Assembly: GCA_947472115.1 (NCBI GenBank)
Contig: CANIZU010000129.1
Location: forward strand, 1-5,607
Direction of reading: 5' to 3'
Source of the DNA: Flavobacteriales bacterium
GTDB taxonomy: Bacteria; Bacteroidota; Bacteroidia; NS11-12g; UBA955
DNA length: 5,607 bases
In this document: in pieces, positions 1 through 5,607 of the stretch
How positions within the stretch are numbered: position 1 is the first letter of the stretch
How the letters are laid out: each line of letters begins with the position of its first letter
The notes under the pieces: model-generated
Told to the model about the DNA's origin: nothing
Seen by the model: only the letters and a program-made list of their open reading frames with translations
The model's database searches: none
Program-made: the position numbers and the translations under genes

Positions 1-686
1 ACCAATCCAATCGCATCTTGTGAACCCGCCACATCTTTGGTGCCAGGTGGATTTTCAAAACAGAACAAGGTCTTTGCCAATAACTCACGATTTCCATCAG
101 GGATCTGCGTTTTCCATAGTTCTATGGCGGCTTTGCGGGTGCTAGACGACATGCCACTGCGATGATTAAACTCAACGGTGGGTTCCACAGAAATTGTTAT
201 TACCGGACCTCTCGCCAAACAATTGACAAAGGGTTGATCTAGCCATCCTCCCGCCAAATCAAGTCGATAAGGGATGTCGCATATCGTCCGCAAGGCCGTT
301 GTGCTTCTGGGTGGCAAATTTTCCGCGGGGATTCTATCTAGTACAATGTATTCGATCTGATTTTGGGCCATCAGCGTCCGCTTCTCGGCAGAATCGCCAT
401 CGGCATTAACGACAAAAATATCGGGTTTGATTTCCAGCAACTCGGGTAGAAAATCGAGGTGGCCAGATCCTCTACTTACGCGTGCTTCAAAAACGGAATC
501 CAGGGCACTGAGGCAAAAAGTGCGCTCTGATTGGTTGATGATTGGGTATCGACCTTTGAGCGAAAATACTGTCTCATCGCTGCCGATACAGACGTAAACC
601 TGACCAAAATCGGCCGCAGTTTTCAAAAAAGCAATGTGTCCGCTATGCATCATATCAAAACATCCTGAGACCAAAACTTTTCGCAT
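1..686 (-). CDS. Nucleotidyltransferase (cytidylyltransferase-like) fused to GHMP-type sugar kinase, 3' end outside window
   Basis: The reading frame is open from an ATG at 686 down to base 1 with no stop, giving 228 N-terminal residues. Residues 1-130 look like an HxGH nucleotidyltransferase of the glycerol-3-phosphate cytidylyltransferase/RfaE C-domain type: VSGCFDMMHSGH at 6-17 carries the nucleotide-binding H14 and H17, and PPRSTTALR at 125-133 resembles the family's C-terminal R-[ST]-[ST]-T motif. From about 135 a second domain begins. PYRLDLAGGWLDQP (139-152) resembles the sugar-binding start of GHMP kinases, GMSSSTR (178-184) the glycine/serine-rich phosphate loop, and GSQDAIG (221-227) the conserved G-x-Q-D motif. 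By family knowledge such a protein would phosphorylate a sugar and join it to a nucleotide in the cytoplasm; the sugar and nucleotide cannot be read from sequence. A purine-rich AAAAAGGAT precedes the ATG. The adjacent fucosidases suggest a link to fucose, which is inference. The domain calls are firmer than the substrate. Confidence 0.8.
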   Translation of the reverse strand, partial: MRKVLVSGCFDMMHSGHIAFLKTAADFGQVYVCIGSDETVFSLKGRYPIINQSERTFCLSALDSVFEARVSRGSGHLDFLPELLEIKPDIFVVNADGDSAEKRTLMAQNQIEYIVLDRIPAENLPPRSTTALRTICDIPYRLDLAGGWLDQPFVNCLARGPVITISVEPTVEFNHRSGMSSSTRKAAIELWKTQIPDGNRELLAKTLFCFENPPGTKDVAGSQDAIGL

Positions 687-718
687 ATCCTTTTTCCGTG
701 TTAAATTGCCTGCAAAAT

Positions 719-2308
719 ATGAAAAGTATGCGGCATTCGGTGGTTTTTTTGGTGGGTTTGATGTGTCTAGTGCAGGGATTTTTTGGCGGTGGTCAACTCT
801 TGGCAAAAGGATCATGCACTAATGGTCGTTGCGCTGACAGTATCGCCCCAAAGATGCAATGGTTCGCCGATGCCAAGCTGGGAATCTTTATTCACTGGGG
901 GATTTACGCGGTGGAAGGGACATCGGAAAGTTGGAGTTTTCATAGCCGACAAACCACCTATCCATATTATATGTCGCAGCTAAAGGGCTTTGGTGCGGAA
1001 AAGTACGACCCCAAAGCTTGGGCCGCCCTCATCAAGGAAAGTGGTGCTCAATATGCCGTGATTACCACCCAACATCACGATGGTGTCGCTTTGTGGGAAA
1101 CCAAGCAATTGACCCCGAACACGCCTTGGAGTTTGAGTTCAAAAGAGCCATTGAAAATGCAAAAACCTGCTTTGTGGAATGCGAAATTGCCGTTAAGTGT
1201 GGTTGCTCAATCTCCGGCCAAACGCGATGTGATTGCTCCTTTTGCTTCCGCCTTGCGTGAACAAGGACTAAAGTTTGGGGCTTATTATTCACTCCTAGAT
1301 TGGTCGCACAACGATTACCCGGGTTTTTTTAACGATCAAGGTCGATATAAATTGGCAGAGGATCCGATTCGATGGCAGCGATTTTTGCAATTTATGCATG
1401 GTCAGATTGGTGAGTTGAGTGCACAGTTTCACCCCGATTTGTTTTGGTTCGATGGGGACTGGGAACACAGCAACGAGGAGTGGAATGCACCAAAAATTAG
1501 GCAGGATATATTGGCCGCCAATCCCAATGCGATTATGAATGGCCGATTGCAGGGTTACGGTGATTATGCAACGCCCGAACAGAACATGCCGATCACCAAA
1601 CCGACGTTGGTTGGATTGGATGGTAAGCCGTATTCGCCGCTGTGGGAACTCTGTATGACGAGCAACGACAACTGGGGATGGCGACCGAATGATACATTGA
1701 TGAAGACATCGAACGAGGTGATTCGCATTTTTTCGGAGTGTTTGGGGATGGGCGGGAATCTGTTGTTGGATATCGGACCCAAGGCCGACGGAACAATTAC
1801 TTGGGAACAGACCCGATTGCTAAAAGATTTGGGTCGTTGGACGAGCAAGCACGCCGAAGCCATTTACGGTTCCAAATCGGGTATGCCTTTAGGTCATTTC
1901 TACGGGCCAAGTACAATCAGCAAGGACTCTACGATCCTGTATTTGTTTATTACGCAAGTCCAAGGTATGTCGAGGGATGACAAATACATTGAGGCAGAAG
2001 AATTGGAGGAGGCGATCAACGAAGTGTTGGGCAAGTCGGGGGAGGATGCTATCGAAATCGATGGGGGTTCTGGCATGGGTTGTTCGGTGATGGTGAAGGG
2101 GTTGAAAAATCAAATCGAATCGGTTCAGGTGTTGGGGACGGATTTTGTGATCAAGCCAAAAGTGGTAGGAAAAATCTCTTGGAGTTCAGTGCCTGGTACC
2201 GTTTTTATTGAGGTGCCTTTTGATGCACTGGATTCGAATGTCACGGTTTTGAAGTTGAAGTTAAAAGGACCACTGAGCTTGTATCAGGGCGCGGGAGGGT
2301 TTCATTAG
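719..2308 (+). CDS. Secreted alpha-L-fucosidase, glycoside hydrolase family 29 (first of two)
   Basis: GH29 enzymes hydrolyse terminal alpha-L-fucosyl residues by a retaining mechanism. The chosen ATG gives 529 residues and opens on a signal peptide: charged KSMRH, a hydrophobic stretch to about residue 22, and possible cleavage after LLA (27-29). An in-frame GTG at 698 would add seven polar residues, and an ATG at 728 is also possible. GH29 hallmarks are GIFIHWGIYAV (55-65), ITTQHHDG (115-122), FGAYYSLLDW (186-195), LFWFDGDWE (241-249) with D245 as probable nucleophile, and GGNLLLDIGPKADG (345-358). The acid/base is uncertain: the Glu of TPEQ (287) or of WELCM (310). About 20 extra residues follow the HHDG segment compared with the next gene's product. 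Residues from about 400 form the likely beta-rich C-terminal domain. Two cysteines (33 and 38) lie just after the signal peptide but do not form a lipobox. It precedes a paralogue by 47 bases, probably in one transcript. Family call is strong; linkage specificity is unknown. Confidence 0.92.
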   Translation: MKSMRHSVVFLVGLMCLVQGFFGGGQLLAKGSCTNGRCADSIAPKMQWFADAKLGIFIHWGIYAVEGTSESWSFHSRQTTYPYYMSQLKGFGAEKYDPKAWAALIKESGAQYAVITTQHHDGVALWETKQLTPNTPWSLSSKEPLKMQKPALWNAKLPLSVVAQSPAKRDVIAPFASALREQGLKFGAYYSLLDWSHNDYPGFFNDQGRYKLAEDPIRWQRFLQFMHGQIGELSAQFHPDLFWFDGDWEHSNEEWNAPKIRQDILAANPNAIMNGRLQGYGDYATPEQNMPITKPTLVGLDGKPYSPLWELCMTSNDNWGWRPNDTLMKTSNEVIRIFSECLGMGGNLLLDIGPKADGTITWEQTRLLKDLGRWTSKHAEAIYGSKSGMPLGHFYGPSTISKDSTILYLFITQVQGMSRDDKYIEAEELEEAINEVLGKSGEDAIEIDGGSGMGCSVMVKGLKNQIESVQVLGTDFVIKPKVVGKISWSSVPGTVFIEVPFDALDSNVTVLKLKLKGPLSLYQGAGGFH

Positions 2309-2355
2309 ACCGTGGGTATTTTTTAAAGAAAAATTGAAAAAAGGTGAAAATTCAA

Positions 2356-3954
2356 ATGATAAATACACGTAATCAGGTTGTCAAACTGCATGGAATTAAG
2401 CTTGGGATTCTGCTATTTTTCTGTTCGATGAGCAGCGCCGTTTTGGCCCAAGAACACCATCAACAGAAGTATTTTCCGCCATCGGATACGTTGGTGCAGA
2501 ACAAGTTGGAGCAATGGAGCGATTTCAAATTTGGACTTTTGATGCACTGGGGACCATATTCTCAGTGGGGGATTGTTGAAAGTTGGAGTATTTGTCCGGA
2601 AGACGAAGGCTGGTGCGAACGGCGCGGGCCGTATGCCCAAGACTATTTTGCCTATAGAAAGGCCTATGAAGGATTACAGAATACCTTCAATCCGGTGAAA
2701 TTCACTCCTGAGAAATGGGCCTCCGCGGCCCGCTCCGCTGGGATGAAGTACATGGTATTCACTACCAAACACCACGACGGGTTTGCTATGTTTGATACCA
2801 AGTACTCGGATTACAAAATCACCTCGCCCAATACACCGTTTCATACCAATCCAAGGGCCAATGTCGCCAAGGAGGTGTTTGATGCCTTTCGCAAGGAAGG
2901 TTTATGGGTAGGGGCGTATTTCTCAAAACCCGATTGGCACAGCCCGTATTATTGGGATCCTTATTTCCCACCCATGGACCGCAATCCGAATTATGATTTG
3001 GAACGATATCCGGAGAAGTGGGATAAATTTCGCAAGTATACCACTGGTCAGATTGAGGAGTTGGTCCGAGATTACGGCAAGATGGATTTGTTGTGGTTGG
3101 ATGGCGGACAGGTACAGCCAGCATCGCCCGGATCGGGTTTGTGGAAGGGGAAGGTGATCAACCAAGATATCAAAATGGATGATATCGCAAAGATGGCGCG
3201 CAGTTATCAGCCCGGTTTGATTGTGGTGGACAGGGCGGTGGAAGGGCCGAATCAGAATTATCTGACGCCGGAGCAGCAGATTCCCAACAAGCCTTTGAGT
3301 TATCCTTGGGAGACCTGTATGACGATGGGCGGAAGTTGGAGTTATGTGAAGAATGAGCAGTACAAGCCAATTGACGAGATTATTCGCAATTTGTGTTTGA
3401 TTGTGTCGAGGGGTGGGAATTACTTGTTGAACATCGCGCCGAGTGAAACGGGGGAGTGGGACAGTGCGGCCTACGTGCGATTGGAGGAGATTGGGGCATG
3501 GATGCGGGTGAATGGCGAGGCGATTTATGGTACGGAGCCCATCGCGCCGTATGAGCAACATGTCGAAAAAGAGCAAGATTGGGTTTTTACGAGTAAGTTG
3601 GAGGCAGGGAAGTGGGTAGTATATGCGATTCTGATGAATAACATCGACCTAGGTAAAACGGTAGATTTGGATTTGAGCGAATTGGCCAAGGTGTGGTCTG
3701 AACGCAGGGTTTCTTTATTACCGGCGGATGTTGCAGCGAAGGCAGTATCTCGTTGCCGGGCCCAGTTGTTGGGTTATGATGTAAAGGAAGAGAAGTTATT
3801 GGTATTGGGGGAACAGAAGTTGACCTTGCCCAAGTCGTTAGATTGGCAAACGAGGAAAGTTTCTAAGGACGGTCCTAGTGGTAGCAAGATTATTTCGCCG
3901 GAGAATTACCGCAACATGCCGCCGGCTTTGGTTTGGAGATTGGAGTTTGAGTGA
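2356..3954 (+). CDS. Secreted alpha-L-fucosidase, glycoside hydrolase family 29 (second of two)
   Basis: A second GH29 enzyme, 532 residues from this ATG. A GTG at 2344 is in frame, but the ATG is preferred: a weak AAGGTG lies about 10 bases upstream, and a clean signal peptide follows (hydrophobic core about 14-30, probable cleavage AVLA|Q after residue 31). It is therefore expected in the periplasm or outside the cell. Hallmarks are FGLLMHWGPYS (59-69), FTTKHHDGFAMFDTKY (135-150), VGAYFSKPDW (185-194), MDLLWLDGG (243-251) with D249 as probable nucleophile, and RGGNYLLNIAPSETG (352-366). Candidate acid/base residues are the Glu of TPEQ (306) and of PWETCM (319). The region from about 400 to the end is the likely beta-sandwich accessory domain. 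It shares domain order with the upstream gene but differs clearly around the active site (a longer WSICPEDEGWCERR segment after the ESW motif), so the two are diverged paralogues, probably with different glycan preferences. Substrate is not determinable here. Confidence 0.92.
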   Translation: MINTRNQVVKLHGIKLGILLFFCSMSSAVLAQEHHQQKYFPPSDTLVQNKLEQWSDFKFGLLMHWGPYSQWGIVESWSICPEDEGWCERRGPYAQDYFAYRKAYEGLQNTFNPVKFTPEKWASAARSAGMKYMVFTTKHHDGFAMFDTKYSDYKITSPNTPFHTNPRANVAKEVFDAFRKEGLWVGAYFSKPDWHSPYYWDPYFPPMDRNPNYDLERYPEKWDKFRKYTTGQIEELVRDYGKMDLLWLDGGQVQPASPGSGLWKGKVINQDIKMDDIAKMARSYQPGLIVVDRAVEGPNQNYLTPEQQIPNKPLSYPWETCMTMGGSWSYVKNEQYKPIDEIIRNLCLIVSRGGNYLLNIAPSETGEWDSAAYVRLEEIGAWMRVNGEAIYGTEPIAPYEQHVEKEQDWVFTSKLEAGKWVVYAILMNNIDLGKTVDLDLSELAKVWSERRVSLLPADVAAKAVSRCRAQLLGYDVKEEKLLVLGEQKLTLPKSLDWQTRKVSKDGPSGSKIISPENYRNMPPALVWRLEFE

Positions 3955-4034
3955 TCCGTTGTGGTTCATGTCTTGGTGAAAAACCGACTTTTGAGCCAAT
4001 AAATGAGATTAAATCAGTGGGGATTGGCGCAAAA

Positions 4035-4063
4035 AAAAGGCCTCGTCGTAGACGAGGCCTTTT
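4035..4063. terminator. Bidirectional intrinsic terminator hairpin
   Basis: A perfect 13-bp inverted repeat (AAAAGGCCTCGTC and its complement) encloses a 3-base GTA loop. It lies between convergent genes ending at 3954 (plus) and 4084 (minus). On the minus strand the stem runs into eight T's (complement of 4031-4038), ideal for ending the cold-shock transcript; on the plus strand four T's follow, so it can also stop fucosidase transcription. Confidence 0.9.
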
Positions 4064-4083
4064 AAAGAAATGAAGATGATTGA

Positions 4084-4278
4084 TTATCCTGCGTTACTTA
4101 CGTTTACTGCATTTAAACCTTTCTTACCGTCTTTCAGTTCGAAATTAACGGTATCGCCTTCGCGAATTTCGTCTTTCAAACCTGTAACGTGTACGAAATA
4201 CTCTTGACCGTCTTCGTTGTCAATGATGAAACCATAGCCTTTGCTGTGGTTGAAGAATTTAACAGAACCTGTTTTCAT
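4084..4278 (-). CDS. Cold-shock protein, CspA family
   Basis: A single cold-shock domain of 64 residues, the usual size for stand-alone CspA-type proteins. These five-stranded beta-barrel proteins bind single-stranded RNA or DNA and act as RNA chaperones that melt secondary structure, often at low temperature. The N-terminus TGSVKFFNHSKGYGFI carries RNP1 (K13-G-Y-G-F-I18), and RNP2 is FVHVT (28-32), where many proteobacterial members have FVHFS. The rest, including EGDTVNFEL (40-48), follows the family pattern. The ATG at 4278 lies at the domain boundary, and upstream bases are AT-rich with no Shine-Dalgarno sequence. It has its own promoter in the 102-base gap after the desaturase gene, and a strong hairpin follows about 20 bases past the stop. 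Cold induction is plausible, but the sequence does not show it; some family members are constitutive or respond to growth phase. Confidence 0.95.
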   Translation of the reverse strand: MKTGSVKFFNHSKGYGFIIDNEDGQEYFVHVTGLKDEIREGDTVNFELKDGKKGLNAVNVSNAG

Positions 4279-4316
4279 GAATTGATAATTAGTATTTTTA
4301 TTATAAAATTGAGCGG

Positions 4317-4346
4317 GAAAGATAAGTCCCTTTTTTGTAAAAACAA
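4317..4346 (-). promoter_or_regulatory. Bacteroidota-type promoter of the cold-shock gene
   Basis: Read on the minus strand, TTG (4346-4344) is followed after 19 bases by TATCTTTC (4324-4317), a 7-of-8 match to the Bacteroidota -7 element TAnnTTTG at the expected spacing from the -33 TTG. Transcription would begin near 4310, leaving a leader of about 32 bases, much shorter than the long thermosensing leader of E. coli cspA. Motif evidence only. Confidence 0.55.
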
Positions 4347-4380
4347 CTTTTTTATCAGTAAAATGTATAATTATTGTTGA

Positions 4381-5481
4381 TTAAGCCGCTTCGCCTAAAG
4401 ATTTCATGTATCTGATGTGCGAACCGACTGCATATGTGAAGGTTGGCATCTCGTTATACTTGACATTATACTTGGCACACAAAGGCACCAAAATCTCATT
4501 CAAAGCAGGGTAATGGACGTGGCTAATATTTGGGAACAAGTGGTGTTCGGTTTGGAAATTCAATCCACCCATGAACCATGTCGCAAAAGGAGACTTTGTC
4601 GCAAAATTATTGGTTGTCATTACCTGGTGAACGGCCCATTCGTTTGGAAGACGCTCTTTTGGAATGTCGTATTGCGTTGCATCTTCAAAATGTGTTGTTT
4701 CCACAGCGTGGGCCAACTGGAATACCAAGCTTAAAACAATGCCCATAGAAATTTGCATCATCATATAACATAAGAATCCATAACCAAATCCCAAGAAATA
4801 CAAGGGGGCAATAACATATAACCCGGTATAAACAATCTTAGCTGTCCAGAAAATCAAGTGTTCGCTTAAGGTCATTTTTGGCATAGGCTGCTCATTTACC
4901 GCTTTGTTGAAATACTTCATGAAGTCGTTGGCGTACATCCAAAAAATGATCGAAATACCATACAAGAAGAACATGTACAAGTGTTGATTCTTGTGGTAGG
5001 GTTTGAAAGGCTGTGATTCACAATGGCGAAGGATAGGTGCTTTTGCGATATCATCGTCCAAACCATCTACGTTGGTCCAAGTGTGGTGCAAAGTATTGTG
5101 TTTGAATTTCCAGATAAAGGCATGACTTCCCATTAAGCTCAATGAGTTACCGAACAATTTATTGACCCAACCTTTGGATGAGAATGCGCCGTGACATGCA
5201 TCGTGCATTACATTAAACCCAGTGAAAGTGTGCATTTGGCCGATTAAAACGAACAGTAAAACACTGCCCCACATCGGCATTGGAATGCCAACTGCTGGAA
5301 TATTTAATGCAAGAATTAAGAGTATTGGTGTAGTGATAAGAGCGAATGCGGTCTTCGTCCACAAGCGGATATCGCCGTTTTTTGATAGATTTCTCGAAGT
5401 GAAGTACTCGTCGACTTGAGTTCTGAGTTCGTTAAAAAAATCGTTGCCGTTGTTGGTGAATCCAATGGGTTTGGTTGCCAT
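4381..5481 (-). CDS. Membrane fatty acid desaturase, front-end-like, without cytochrome b5 domain
   Basis: A 366-residue integral membrane di-iron desaturase that would introduce double bonds into acyl chains of lipids or acyl-CoA. Three histidine boxes are visible: HDACH (93-97), HNTLHH (128-133) and QTEHH (310-314), with a further histidine pair in HAVETTH (258-264). Hydrophobic stretches at roughly 45-62, 70-92, 168-185, 211-230 and 232-257 fit the usual two membrane hairpins, with the histidine boxes on the cytoplasmic side. The Gln opening box 3 is the mark of delta-5/delta-6 front-end desaturases and linoleoyl-CoA desaturase-like bacterial proteins, but no N-terminal cytochrome b5 domain (HPGG) is present, so electrons must come from a separate carrier. 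Start at 5481 (MATKPIGF) is chosen because it is the first ATG of the frame and leaves a normal cytoplasmic N-terminus. It ends 102 bases upstream of the cold-shock gene on the same strand, with no convincing terminator between. Regioselectivity is not determinable. Confidence 0.9.
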   Translation of the reverse strand: MATKPIGFTNNGNDFFNELRTQVDEYFTSRNLSKNGDIRLWTKTAFALITTPILLILALNIPAVGIPMPMWGSVLLFVLIGQMHTFTGFNVMHDACHGAFSSKGWVNKLFGNSLSLMGSHAFIWKFKHNTLHHTWTNVDGLDDDIAKAPILRHCESQPFKPYHKNQHLYMFFLYGISIIFWMYANDFMKYFNKAVNEQPMPKMTLSEHLIFWTAKIVYTGLYVIAPLYFLGFGYGFLCYMMMQISMGIVLSLVFQLAHAVETTHFEDATQYDIPKERLPNEWAVHQVMTTNNFATKSPFATWFMGGLNFQTEHHLFPNISHVHYPALNEILVPLCAKYNVKYNEMPTFTYAVGSHIRYMKSLGEAA

Positions 5482-5607
5482 GTCACAAAATTAGGTGAAA
5501 TTTATTTGTCCCTAGTTAAACGTTAAGTTAATTGTCTAATTTCTTAAACAAAGAGAATGAGTGGATTGACTAAAAAACGATACCAAATCGTATTCCCGAA
5601 TTGAAAT
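5482..5607 (-). promoter_or_regulatory. AT-rich upstream region of the desaturase gene, promoter not resolved
   Basis: No gene is visible here. Read on the minus strand, a perfect TAnnTTTG match (TAATTTTG, 5493-5486) lies only four bases before the start codon and has no TTG at the right distance. TAAATTTC and TCTCTTTG are one-mismatch alternatives further upstream, also without a well-placed -33 element. GTTAA occurs three times at 5515-5531 on the plus strand. The promoter is probably in this stretch but I cannot place it. Confidence 0.35.
5577..5591 (-). terminator. Weak stem-loop, possible terminator of a gene beyond the right edge
   Basis: On the minus strand, ACGAT-TTGGT-ATCGT forms a 5-bp stem with a 5-base loop and is followed by a run of T's. 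The geometry fits an intrinsic terminator for a minus-strand gene outside the window, but the stem is short with only two GC pairs, so it may be chance. Confidence 0.25.

Noticed and set aside
734..766. Lipoprotein signal (Cys within the hydrophobic start of the first fucosidase)
   Set aside because: The residues before the Cys (GLM) do not fit a lipobox and the Cys lies too early, in the middle of the hydrophobic core.
634..822. 62-codon plus-strand open frame spanning the divergent junction
   Set aside because: Overlaps the starts of both real genes in another frame, and its translation shows no family motif.
2923..3576. 217-codon open frame on the minus strand inside the second fucosidase
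   Set aside because: Lies wholly antisense to a clear GH29 gene, has no recognisable motif and an unusual Arg/His/Ile-rich composition; a shadow of the real frame.
4337..4380. Possible terminator after the desaturase (AACAA ... TTGTTTTT on the minus strand)
   Set aside because: Only five AT-rich pairs with a loop of more than 20 bases; too weak to support termination.
4417..4734. 105-codon plus-strand open frame inside the desaturase
   Set aside because: Antisense to well-supported histidine-box coding sequence; no family motif.

Overview
The window most likely comes from a member of the Bacteroidota. The cold-shock gene has a promoter of the Bacteroidota type (TTG, 19 bases, then a near-match to TAnnTTTG). 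Start codons mostly lack strong Shine-Dalgarno sequences, intergenic DNA is AT-rich, and the protein families fit. This assignment is an inference from motifs, not from a database search.

Layout: (1) Positions 1-686, minus strand, hold the N-terminal 228 residues of a fusion protein. It begins with a HxGH-type nucleotidyltransferase (cytidylyltransferase-like) domain and continues into what looks like a compact GHMP-type sugar kinase domain; the gene runs off the left edge. (2) Starting head-to-head with it, about 32 bases away, is a plus-strand pair of secreted GH29-family alpha-L-fucosidases (719-2308 and 2356-3954) in one probable operon. (3) A strong hairpin at 4035-4063 closes a convergent junction. 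(4) On the minus strand lie a 64-residue CspA-family cold-shock protein (4084-4278) with its own recognisable promoter, and upstream of it a membrane fatty acid desaturase (4381-5481) with three histidine boxes. (5) The last 126 bases are the AT-rich upstream region of the desaturase, with a weak stem-loop near the right edge.

Two functional themes appear. The left half looks like part of a locus for fucosylated glycans: two exported fucosidases would release sugar outside the cytoplasm, and the cytoplasmic nucleotidyltransferase-kinase could phosphorylate and activate a sugar. The link between them is inferred from position only. The right half pairs an RNA-binding cold-shock protein with a membrane-lipid desaturase, which suggests cold or membrane-fluidity adaptation. 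No mobile element, CRISPR array, tRNA or rRNA was seen. The most unusual element is the nucleotidyltransferase-GHMP kinase fusion; nothing else amounts to an undescribed system.
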